From Leptospira sp. 96542 (GTDB lineage: Bacteria; Spirochaetota; Leptospiria; Leptospirales; Leptospiraceae), in the NCBI GenBank assembly GCA_029310945.1, contig JARJFC010000115.1, positions 1-6,258 on the forward strand: a stretch of DNA of 6,258 bases. Reading direction: 5' to 3'. This document shows, piece after piece, positions 1 through 5,465 of this stretch. How positions within the stretch are numbered: the first letter of the stretch is position 1; each line of letters opens with the position of its first letter. Below the pieces are notes generated by a model. It searched no databases and was not told the DNA's origin. It worked only from the letters and a program-made list of their open reading frames with translations. The translations under genes and the position numbers were made by a program.

Positions 1-58
1 AGGCTTTTTGCGGGGGTTTCAAGAGGGCGCGGGCAGCGTGTCGGTCGGCTGCTGTTGT

Positions 59-80
59 TGTCGATTTACTGTCGATTTAC
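59..80. repeat. Tandem 11-base direct repeat (two copies)
   Basis: TGTCGATTTAC occurs twice head to tail at 59-69 and 70-80. The copies are perfect and no third copy is visible. Two copies are too few to call an iteron array. Its role is unknown and it may be chance. Confidence 0.5.
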
Positions 81-164
81 GGTGAGTTTTGAATTTTTAT
101 CACTTAACTCTGAACTCCTGAGAGGCGGAAATCGTCCTTAAGTTATTGTTATTAAATGGATTTT

Positions 165-275
165 TCAGGATTTTGAGAATGACCTGTCCTTCTCAGCGAT
201 CATGAGGAGTGCTTTTTGTGCCTTCGCGAGGTCGAAAGCATCACCATACTGTAAATAAGTACAGTTCAGATCTGT
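165..275 (-). pseudogene. Coding-like C-terminal scrap, unrecognised
   Basis: On the minus strand an open frame bounded by TAG (276-278) and TGA (165-167) translates with plausible protein composition, including the stretch YGDAFDLAKAQKALLMIAEK. It has no usable upstream start: the only internal ATG is at 200, which leaves a 12-residue peptide. It could be the tail of a truncated gene or simply chance. The SOS-like box at 247-266 lies inside this frame. I do not recognise the family. Confidence 0.2.
247..266. promoter_or_regulatory. Second SOS (LexA-type) box candidate
   Basis: TACTGTAAATAAGTACAGTT matches CTGT-N8-ACAG exactly and matches the extended TACTGT...ACAGTA consensus at 11 of 12 arm positions. 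The core AAATAAGT is AT-rich, as expected of such boxes. No intact gene begins close to it in either direction. On the plus side the nearest coding-like open frame has its first ATG at 342. On the minus side only very short frames follow. It may be a relic operator of a lost SOS gene, or it may serve a gene not recognised here. Confidence 0.5.
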
Positions 276-341
276 CTAACGCCTAGGAACGAGGTTGTTC
301 TCGCCCTGCCGCTTCTTTTCGATGGGAATAGCCTGGACCTG

Positions 342-410
342 ATGTCCGATATCGACCTGTTGTGGGCCTTAAAGAATCGGGACGAGCGACTCCCCTGCGG
401 CGGTCGCTGA
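342..410 (+). CDS. Possible short ORF or gene-start remnant after SOS-like box
   Basis: ATG at 342 opens 22 codons beginning MSDIDLLWALKNRDE and ending at TGA 408-410. The same frame is open upstream from 255 and has coding-like composition (for example NEVVLALPLLFDGNSLDL), but it offers no ATG, GTG or TTG start before 342. No clear Shine-Dalgarno precedes the ATG. It could be a broken SOS-regulated gene downstream of the 247-266 box, or noncoding sequence. No family is recognised. Confidence 0.15.
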   Translation: MSDIDLLWALKNRDERLPCGGR

Positions 411-669
411 CGATCGCGCACAAGCCGGCACGGTGCAGATCACATAGCGGTCATCCGCATGCCCACGCCCTTGGTCGATCGGACGGCTGGGATCAGGTGA
501 CGCTCCTCCGACATTGGCGGCGCGCCGAATCTCCGTCGCGACTTGAAGGTTCGCTGTTGGCGAGAGGGACTAGGCGCTGCCGACCCTTTGCGGACAGCCA
601 TTGGATGCGAAAGCGGGCATTCGGCGGTCGTGAAGCCCGAAAGCATCTTCAGGCGCTCCTATAGACGAA

Positions 670-1671
670 TCATGTTTGAGCAGATGTGTACGAGGCAACG
701 GGAGAGATTACTAAGTCATTCAATATAGTGCTGCCCTCACGCTCCGTAACTACATCGACTCTCTTCTCCGTTGCCTCAAGCAGATCAGTCTGTGATTGCA
801 CCTCTAACGCCCTAATCACGTCGACAATTGGAAACCTTCGGCGCATTTCCAATTCTCTTGCTACTTGGCGATCTGCTGGAGCCGGAAGGGCAACAGGCTC
901 GGGAACTTTCGCGTCGGCCGCGATGAATTGCTGAACAATCCTCCAGCCTGTGTAAAACAGTTCCATGAAGGAACCGTCATACGGTATCGGGCAAACAATC
1001 AGATTCTTAACATCGTCTTTGTATATTCTGTCGGATGAGCCTTGCGTGGCAGGCACGATGCCAACACGGAGGCCTTTCGCGCCTTCAAGCTCTTTTGCGT
1101 TGATCTTTAGAGTGGTGCCAAGCCACCGATCTGCGTCAGTTGATCCGAAAAATAGGTCCGCTTTCCAGAGACCATTTATTGACGAAGGTAAGGCAGCTCT
1201 CGTTTCTGGACGATGGAACGCTGCTGCAAGCCTATTCATGTAAGCCTTGAGTTTTGGTGGCTGGGCTTGAGCGCCAGTCAATATTCTCGAATCATCGGTC
1301 AATAGCTGATTGGCTGTATCGATGATGCGAGTCTTGCCCGATTTCTCCACGCCAAAAAGAATGGATTGAAAGGCGCTGCCGGGCAACTTGCAAAGCCTTG
1401 ACGCGTCCAGAAGGCGCGTCATTACCATTGGATCTTGGCGTCGAATCGCGTCATGTACTGCCCATTCGAAACAGAATCCGACATCGCCATACCCATTTCT
1501 ATATGCACGAGGGAGCATGAAGAGTTTCATGTTATTCATCCCACCAAGTTCGCTCAAGACCTCTTGTTTGGTTCCCGTAAGTAGGGCCATGAGGATGGGA
1601 CGAATGATGGCTATTCGCGCGAGCACCTCACTACCGACAGGATTCCTTTGCGTCTCAATTAGCAATTTCAT
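670..1671 (-). CDS. Uncharacterised 333-aa protein, possible PD-(D/E)XK-like nuclease
   Basis: I do not recognise a named family. The ATG at 1671 is preceded by AGGA (1682-1679) with a 7-base spacer, which supports this start. Three visible features may matter. A helix-like segment GFCFEWAVHDAI carries Glu69. A Walker A-like string GVEKSGKT (107-114) follows a hydrophobic strand. The stretch LWKADLFFG...WLGTTLKIN (about 168-191) carries Asp172 and Lys189. The helix Glu, strand Asp and later Lys resemble the order of a PD-(D/E)XK nuclease core, although the usual acidic residue two before the Lys is a Thr. There is no signal peptide or transmembrane helix. The C-terminal third is rich in Arg and Glu. 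It is the last of three co-oriented accessory genes, 94 bases after the MltR-like gene. Sampled GC (42% over 961-1020) is far below umuC. The nuclease assignment is inference and could be wrong; the ORF itself is solid. Confidence 0.75.
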   Translation of the reverse strand: MKLLIETQRNPVGSEVLARIAIIRPILMALLTGTKQEVLSELGGMNNMKLFMLPRAYRNGYGDVGFCFEWAVHDAIRRQDPMVMTRLLDASRLCKLPGSAFQSILFGVEKSGKTRIIDTANQLLTDDSRILTGAQAQPPKLKAYMNRLAAAFHRPETRAALPSSINGLWKADLFFGSTDADRWLGTTLKINAKELEGAKGLRVGIVPATQGSSDRIYKDDVKNLIVCPIPYDGSFMELFYTGWRIVQQFIAADAKVPEPVALPAPADRQVARELEMRRRFPIVDVIRALEVQSQTDLLEATEKRVDVVTEREGSTILNDLVISPVASYTSAQT

Positions 1672-1678
1672 TCAATGA

Positions 1679-1682
1679 TCCT
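1679..1682 (-). promoter_or_regulatory. Shine-Dalgarno of the 333-aa gene
   Basis: AGGA on the minus strand lies 7 bases before the ATG at 1671. It supports translation from that codon independent of the MltR-like gene upstream. Confidence 0.5.
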
Positions 1683-1765
1683 AATGCATGGAGGCCACAC
1701 TACCTTGGACTTCACCGACGCCGGATTACAGTCCGTAGGGATTAGGGTTTAAGCGCCATTACCCA

Positions 1766-2299
1766 TTATTCGCGCATTTTGTGAGGCCAAGTTCTGCTAG
1801 CACATCGCTCTGACGAAACAAGCTTGACTCTCCACATTAAGTCGCCTAGCAGCAGTGCTACAGCGGCATTGAAACGAGAGCGATTGCTTGCCGACTCTTC
1901 GAACTCTGCGGGACCTCGCCAGGGCAGCTTGCGTGCATACGCCGAAATGCTGTCAGTTTCAAAACTCAATGGCTCCCAGCCGTGTCCGAACTCGTTTCTG
2001 ATTTTTCGAATAAGCGTGATCTCCTTGAACTCGTTGTCTTGGATGAGCCCGAGGGATGCCGCAGCTAAAGCCCGTGAAGAGAATGTCCCGAGTGGGGCAT
2101 TGAAACCTGAAACGAGATCCTTCGCTGCGGCCGATTCAATGAAGAAGGCGCTCAGGATTTGTTCTAGCCTTTCATCGAGCATCGATGCTGCCACCAATGC
2201 AGCGCCGCGATCACTTTCCTTGTTAAATGCTGCAAGGAATTTGGCGAACTGTTCCACCTCCGGATCAAATTTGCGCTGCTGATTCATGATGGCAAACAT
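1766..2299 (-). CDS. MltR-family protein with HEPN-like R-x4-H motif
   Basis: The 177-residue protein carries the hallmarks of the MltR (mannitol operon repressor-like) family: FNKESDRG (25-32), FNAPLGTFSSR (66-76) and LIRKIRNEFGH (96-106). The family is small and all-helical. Most members are annotated by homology to E. coli MltR, but there is no mannitol gene here, so a sugar-regulatory role is unsupported. RNEFGH fits the R-x4-H signature of HEPN ribonucleases, which raises an RNase or toxin-like possibility (inference). No DNA-binding domain is visible. Starts at ATG 2299 and ATG 2287 are both possible and neither has a clear Shine-Dalgarno. The frame stays open upstream to a GTG at 2473, but that extension contains repeat-like intergenic sequence and no family homology. 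The gene lies between the two-TM gene (202-base gap) and the 333-aa gene (94-base gap), all on the same strand. Confidence 0.8.
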   Translation of the reverse strand: MFAIMNQQRKFDPEVEQFAKFLAAFNKESDRGAALVAASMLDERLEQILSAFFIESAAAKDLVSGFNAPLGTFSSRALAAASLGLIQDNEFKEITLIRKIRNEFGHGWEPLSFETDSISAYARKLPWRGPAEFEESASNRSRFNAAVALLLGDLMWRVKLVSSERCASRTWPHKMRE

Positions 2300-2347
2300 A
2301 GCTAGTTGGGGACATTGATCATCGCTTCGAGCGTCATGTTCGTATGT

Positions 2348-2396
2348 CCGCTCCTGGTCGGATTGTGCTGGTGACAAGACTGTCCGCTTCTGGCCG
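2348..2396. repeat. Two copies of a dispersed 13-base intergenic motif
   Basis: CCGCTTCTGGCCG at 2384-2396 and a degenerate copy CCGCTCCTGGTCG (11 of 13) at 2348-2360 lie in the leader of the MltR-like gene. A perfect third copy occurs at 3636-3648, upstream of the two-TM gene. All three lie in noncoding DNA ahead of minus-strand genes. The motif resembles degenerate sequence often seen between genes in Pseudomonadota; its function is unknown. Confidence 0.45.
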
Positions 2397-2501
2397 TGTA
2401 CAGCCTGTTGCTGATTTCTGTTCTCGAACCAAAGCGGTCCATCGAGACTATCGGAATCAGACAGTTCGATCACTCAGTTCATCGGCGACCTAAGCTCTCG
2501 A

Positions 2502-3518
2502 CTAATCGCCTGTCCTGGAACCGCCTTTAGTGAGAAGTTCAAGGACTGACTTTGAACCCATGCCAATATCTGCCTTCCCATGAGCAAAACCAGTGTCCTG
2601 AGGCGAGAAGATGCAGGATGCTGCGTGGGCGAGAACGATGTCTTGTGTACTTGCGTCCTCAGCTGCCGTGACAAGTGCCCTGTAGGTGAGGAGTGCGTTC
2701 TGGCGATGGCGATTCACAACGGCGTTGTGCTTGTGCGTGGTGTAATTTCTAGCTGCCATGATTAGCATGTAGCCAAGCACGGTAAAGATCAAAACCTTGC
2801 TGGTAATCAACTGGAACATCTCACCGTTGCTCGTCGGTTTGATCCACTCGAACTTGTGAAGAAATAGGCTCAAGATGGCGAAGCCGCCCAAGGCAACCGC
2901 AAAGCGATAGGTGTATGTAAGCCACTTATCCGCTAGGATTTCTTGATTCTGAGCTTCGTCCTTGAAATAGATGGCTTGCTGTGAAACCCCTTGCTCAGAC
3001 GCGACAGCTCTGATTGCAGATAGCGCAGTGTCGGCGTCCGAATTTGCCTTGTTGAGCTGATCGGTAAGTTTGGCAGCTTCGTCTTTAATTCCTTGGATAG
3101 TTGCCCGCGCTTGAGTCTCAAGTAAGCTCGTGTCAGTGATCCGAGCTACTCCGTAGGCAACGTACTGCCAGACCTGATCAAAGAGTTGATCGCGGCGAAC
3201 CTTGATGTTGTTCAATATGCTGGTTCGAATGCCTACCGCATCACCCGATGCAGCGTTGAAGTCAAGAATCTGCTTGAAAACGTTGTAGTCTGCATTGGCT
3301 TGGCCGAGGATTACGTTCAGCTGGCTGTCAGTGAAGTCCGGCAAAGCGCTCATCGGGATCCGTTTGTATACAGCGATGATTGCTTCGGCAGGCTTGACCG
3401 CCTCGGCAAAGTTCATTTGTCGGCCGAGATCATCAACTCGGCCCAGGGCTTCAGGATCAAACGTTTGAACTCGCTCCAACGCCTCGCGGCAGGTTTCGTA
3501 AATTTTCTCGGTTGCCAT
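2502..3518 (-). CDS. Two-transmembrane coiled-coil membrane protein, unknown function
   Basis: The ATG at 3518 is chosen because GGGGAGGA (3532-3525) precedes it by 6 bases; an upstream in-frame ATG at 3575 lacks this. The 338-residue product has a long soluble N-terminal region (1-200). Residues about 131-192 are helical and coiled-coil-like, rich in Ala, Gln, Lys and Asp. A first hydrophobic segment follows at about 205-221 (FAVALGGFAILSLFL) and a second at about 237-256 (ITSKVLIFTVLGYMLIMAA). A basic, His-rich stretch HKHNAVVNRHRQNALLTYRAL (262-282) comes next, then a cytoplasmic-looking tail with CIFSPQDTGF. There is no signal peptide, so it is probably an inner-membrane protein with both termini on the same side. 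I know of similar hypothetical proteins but no established function. It is first of three co-oriented accessory genes, and a membrane-effector role is only a hypothesis. Confidence 0.85.
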   Translation of the reverse strand: MATEKIYETCREALERVQTFDPEALGRVDDLGRQMNFAEAVKPAEAIIAVYKRIPMSALPDFTDSQLNVILGQANADYNVFKQILDFNAASGDAVGIRTSILNNIKVRRDQLFDQVWQYVAYGVARITDTSLLETQARATIQGIKDEAAKLTDQLNKANSDADTALSAIRAVASEQGVSQQAIYFKDEAQNQEILADKWLTYTYRFAVALGGFAILSLFLHKFEWIKPTSNGEMFQLITSKVLIFTVLGYMLIMAARNYTTHKHNAVVNRHRQNALLTYRALVTAAEDASTQDIVLAHAASCIFSPQDTGFAHGKADIGMGSKSVLELLTKGGSRTGD

Positions 3519-3524
3519 ATGTAG

Positions 3525-3532
3525 TCCTCCCC
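3525..3532 (-). promoter_or_regulatory. Strong Shine-Dalgarno deciding the two-TM gene start
   Basis: GGGGAGGA on the minus strand sits 6 bases before ATG 3518. It is the best ribosome-binding site in the window. It rules in the internal ATG over the upstream one at 3575. Confidence 0.8.
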
Positions 3533-3635
3533 ATATTTCAGAACTCGGATCCGGTCCGAATTTAGCCTGCTCCACGCAATTCGTCTATCCTCAAAATTTC
3601 GGTCAAAGTCCACAATGCATATGCAACCTGGTCGA

Positions 3636-3648
3636 CCGCTTCTGGCCG
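3636..3648. repeat. Third copy of the 13-base dispersed motif
   Basis: CCGCTTCTGGCCG is identical to 2384-2396. It lies in the 153-base gap between umuC and the two-TM gene. Confidence 0.45.
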
Positions 3649-3671
3649 GGGAACAGTCCCCCGTGACGGTA

Positions 3672-4970
3672 TCAGGCCTTCGCAACCGGAATCTCGGAGA
3701 TCTTTGTCGTGTATCTGGGCGTTCTCCGCTCCTGCTTCATTGCCCAGTTCCGAGGCATGTCGCCGGTTCCAGCGCTACCGATGATTACCGTCCCCCGCCC
3801 GTAGCGGCGATTGAGGCCATCCATCGCCGTCATCAGCCGCCCCCGGTTCTCGCAAAGTTCGGGCTCAAGATCCAGCTCACCTTGCAGCACGCTTGCATCT
3901 GACAGATCAATCAACATGACTCCTGTCTTGGCAAATTTGTAGCCAGGCCGAAAGATCGCTCTCAGACCGATCAGCGCAGTCTCGACTAAGGCCGCTGTGT
4001 CAGCCGTCGGGCGGCGTAGCGGAACGATGATCGAGCGCGAGTACTGCTTGTCTGGCCGAAACGGGCTGGTCCGAACAAAGGTAAGAACCTGGCCCGCGTG
4101 ACTGCCCTGCGCGCGGAGTTTCTCAGCGCCGCGACTTGCAAAGGTTGATACCGCTTCTTCCAGCTCACCGAGATCCATCACGGCACGGCCGAACGATCGG
4201 GTGCACGCGATTTCTTTCTTGGCCGCTGGGGCGTCATCCATGTCGATGCAAGAGGTGCCCTGCAACTCGCGCACCGTGCGTTCCAGTACGACTGACCATC
4301 GCCGGCGAACAGTAGCGGGATCAAGCCGGGTGAGGTCTAGTACGGTCTTGATGCCCTCGTCTTCGAGTTGTTGCCCGATGCGCGGACCGACACCCCAAAC
4401 CTCTCGGACTCCGGTCGTTGAGAGCACCTGTTCAAACGCTTCGCGGTTCATTGCCGCAAGGTCGCATACCGAGCTGAGCTCAGCCGGGTAGCTACCCGGC
4501 TTGCGCTCGGCCGTCTTGGCAATGTAGTTCGCCAACTTGGCCAGGGTCTTGGTCTGCCCAATCCCCACGCAGGTCGGCAAGCCTGTCCATTCCAGGACGC
4601 GCTGCCGCAGGCGCCGACTACGGTCGGCCAAGTTGCCTCGGATTCCGGAGAGGTCAACGAACGACTCGTCTATCGAGTAGACCTCCTGCCGATGACCGAG
4701 ACCGCCGACCAGGCTCATCATTCGGTCAGACATGTCGCCGTACAGACCGAAGTTAGCCGAGAGCGCGACGAGTCCTGCGTCCTCCTCCATGTGTCTGATC
4801 TCAAACCAGGGCGCCCCCATCTTGATGCCAAGTGCTTTCGCTTCGTTGCTGCGCGCAATGGCGCAGCCGTCGTTGTTGGAAAGAACGATGACTGGCCGCC
4901 CGTTGAGATCGGGTCGGAACACTCGCTCGCACGATACGTAGAAATTGTTGCCGTCCACCAGCGCGTACAC
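3672..4970 (-). CDS. umuC: DNA polymerase V catalytic subunit UmuC (Y-family)
   Basis: This is the error-prone translesion polymerase that, with processed UmuD', copies past damaged bases during the SOS response. The 432 residues match the family length (E. coli 422). The palm carries Asp6 in ALVDGNNFY and Asp101-Glu102 in YSIDESFVD, the expected metal-binding carboxylates. Tyr11 fills the sugar steric-gate position. The helix-hairpin-helix region (VWGVGPRIG, 191-199) and the little-finger domain (about 250-355) follow. QGELDL (363-368) sits where E. coli UmuC has its beta-clamp motif and looks like a variant ending in Leu rather than Phe. Translation starts at GTG 4970 with AGGAG (4980-4976) 5 bases before it. 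The gene begins 19 bases after the umuD stop, so the two are one operon under the box at 5418-5437. GC is high (68% in 4561-4620). No defect is seen. Confidence 0.97.
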   Translation of the reverse strand: MYALVDGNNFYVSCERVFRPDLNGRPVIVLSNNDGCAIARSNEAKALGIKMGAPWFEIRHMEEDAGLVALSANFGLYGDMSDRMMSLVGGLGHRQEVYSIDESFVDLSGIRGNLADRSRRLRQRVLEWTGLPTCVGIGQTKTLAKLANYIAKTAERKPGSYPAELSSVCDLAAMNREAFEQVLSTTGVREVWGVGPRIGQQLEDEGIKTVLDLTRLDPATVRRRWSVVLERTVRELQGTSCIDMDDAPAAKKEIACTRSFGRAVMDLGELEEAVSTFASRGAEKLRAQGSHAGQVLTFVRTSPFRPDKQYSRSIIVPLRRPTADTAALVETALIGLRAIFRPGYKFAKTGVMLIDLSDASVLQGELDLEPELCENRGRLMTAMDGLNRRYGRGTVIIGSAGTGDMPRNWAMKQERRTPRYTTKISEIPVAKA

Positions 4971-4975
4971 AGAAG

Positions 4976-4980
4976 CTCCT
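4976..4980 (-). promoter_or_regulatory. Shine-Dalgarno fixing the GTG start of umuC
   Basis: AGGAG precedes the GTG at 4970 by 5 bases. An ATG slightly upstream (4987) is in a different frame. The GTG also gives the canonical MYALVDGNNFY N-terminus. Confidence 0.7.
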
Positions 4981-4989
4981 CTCGCATGC

Positions 4990-5427
4990 TCACTTGCGAA
5001 ACTGGTTGATGCCGGCAGTCACCACACCCCAGATCTCCAGCGTCTGTCCGTCCTTCGGGGTGATGTCAGGGAAGGTAGGGTTCGCGGCTTTGAGCTTGGG
5101 CCTCCCTCCACGCTTGTAGAGATGTTTGATGGTGAACTCCCCGTCGACGATAGCGACGACGATGTCCATGTGCTGGGGTTTGAGCGCGCGATCCACCACA
5201 AGGATTGCGTTGTCGTGGATACCTGCATCAATCATGGAGTTGCCGCGGGCTCGGATCAGAAAGGTCGCTTGGGGATGGGTGACAAGAACCTGGCCGAGAT
5301 CGATGGCTCGTTCCTGCAAGTCCTCGGCAGGCGAGGGAAAGCCGGCCCTGGCGCTGCCCATTTCAGGCAGCACCACAGGGGTGGAGCTCAACAAGACTGG
5401 CGTGCCTTGTAGCGGTATACTGTACAT
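4990..5427 (-). CDS. umuD: UmuD, LexA-like self-cleaving Pol V subunit
   Basis: UmuD is cleaved on the RecA filament to UmuD', the partner that activates UmuC for lesion bypass. The 145-residue protein has the S24 peptidase dyad: Ser64 in RGNSMIDAG and Lys101 in DGEFTIKHL. The cleavage site reads SARA/GFPSPAED, so the bond is Ala28-Gly29, where E. coli UmuD has Cys24-Gly25. All three landmarks are shifted by four residues relative to E. coli, which supports the ATG at 5427. The frame stays open upstream to 5535, but that stretch has no family similarity and crosses the promoter and the divergent SRAP gene. There is no Shine-Dalgarno before the ATG, and the predicted transcription start coincides with its A, so translation may be leaderless. 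A later TTG (5394) is possible but would leave only 17 residues before the cleavage site. The gene is followed by umuC after 19 bases. Confidence 0.95.
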   Translation of the reverse strand: MYSIPLQGTPVLLSSTPVVLPEMGSARAGFPSPAEDLQERAIDLGQVLVTHPQATFLIRARGNSMIDAGIHDNAILVVDRALKPQHMDIVVAIVDGEFTIKHLYKRGGRPKLKAANPTFPDITPKDGQTLEIWGVVTAGINQFRK

Positions 5428-5436
5428 AGATACAGT
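5407..5436 (+). promoter_or_regulatory. Weak candidate promoter of the SRAP gene
   Basis: TTGTAG (5407-5412) and TACAGT (5431-5436) with an 18-base spacer could drive the plus-strand unit. The start would be near 5443, giving a leader of about 23 bases. The match is poor. TATAGT at 5436-5441 is a better -10 but has no -35 at the right distance. Either would be occluded by LexA at 5418-5437. Confidence 0.3.
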
Positions 5437-5437
5437 A
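5418..5437. promoter_or_regulatory. SOS (LexA) box shared by umuDC and the SRAP operon
   Basis: TACTGTACATAGATACAGTA is a perfect match to CTGT-N8-ACAG with full TAC/GTA flanks. The inverted arms extend to 8 bases each (TATACTGT at 5416-5423, ACAGTATA at 5432-5439). It overlaps the umuD -10 element and start codon on the minus strand, and ends 28 bases before the SRAP start on the plus strand. LexA bound here should block both divergent units and release them on DNA damage. Confidence 0.93.
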
Positions 5438-5462
5438 TAGTAATGCGCTTCCTTAGAATCAA
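5434..5462 (-). promoter_or_regulatory. Sigma70-type promoter of umuDC
   Basis: On the minus strand TTGATT (5462-5457) and TATACT (5439-5434) are separated by exactly 17 bases. They match 4 of 6 and 5 of 6 consensus positions. Standard spacing from the -10 puts +1 at 5427, the A of the umuD ATG. The SOS box overlaps the -10 and the start site, a geometry that allows tight repression. Confidence 0.7.
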
Positions 5463-5465
5463 GGC

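Larger units (their letters stand above)
1..669. other. Gene-poor left region, AT-rich in part
   Basis: I find no convincing complete gene here. Positions about 85-180 are AT-rich. A tandem 11-base duplication sits at 59-80 and an SOS-like box at 247-266. Short open frames with coding-like composition, but without proper starts, flank that box. Positions about 360-660 are GC-rich, and the open frames there (for example 362-664 plus and 440-646 minus) give Arg/Ser/Pro-rich translations with no recognisable domain. These look like the spurious frames common in intergenic DNA of high-GC Pseudomonadota. The region may be decayed coding sequence or a junction between two acquired segments. Confidence 0.5.

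Noticed and set aside
88..160. AT-rich stretch as a replication origin
   Set aside because: No DnaA boxes, and only one unrelated two-copy repeat nearby. There is no replication gene in the window.
440..646. 68-codon minus-strand open frame
   Set aside because: It resembles the spurious frames found in intergenic repeats of high-GC Pseudomonadota. No start signal or family.
362..664. 100-codon plus-strand open frame
   Set aside because: Its translation is Arg/Ser/His-rich with no domain and no ribosome-binding site, and a minus-strand open frame overlaps it. It looks like composition-driven noise.
2300..2473. N-terminal extension of the MltR-like protein to GTG 2473
   Set aside because: The added 58 residues match nothing in the family and contain the dispersed 13-base motif. 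No Shine-Dalgarno precedes the GTG.
3647..3663. CGGGG...CCCCG hairpin after umuC
   Set aside because: The stem is only 5 bp and no T-tract follows, so it is not a credible intrinsic terminator.
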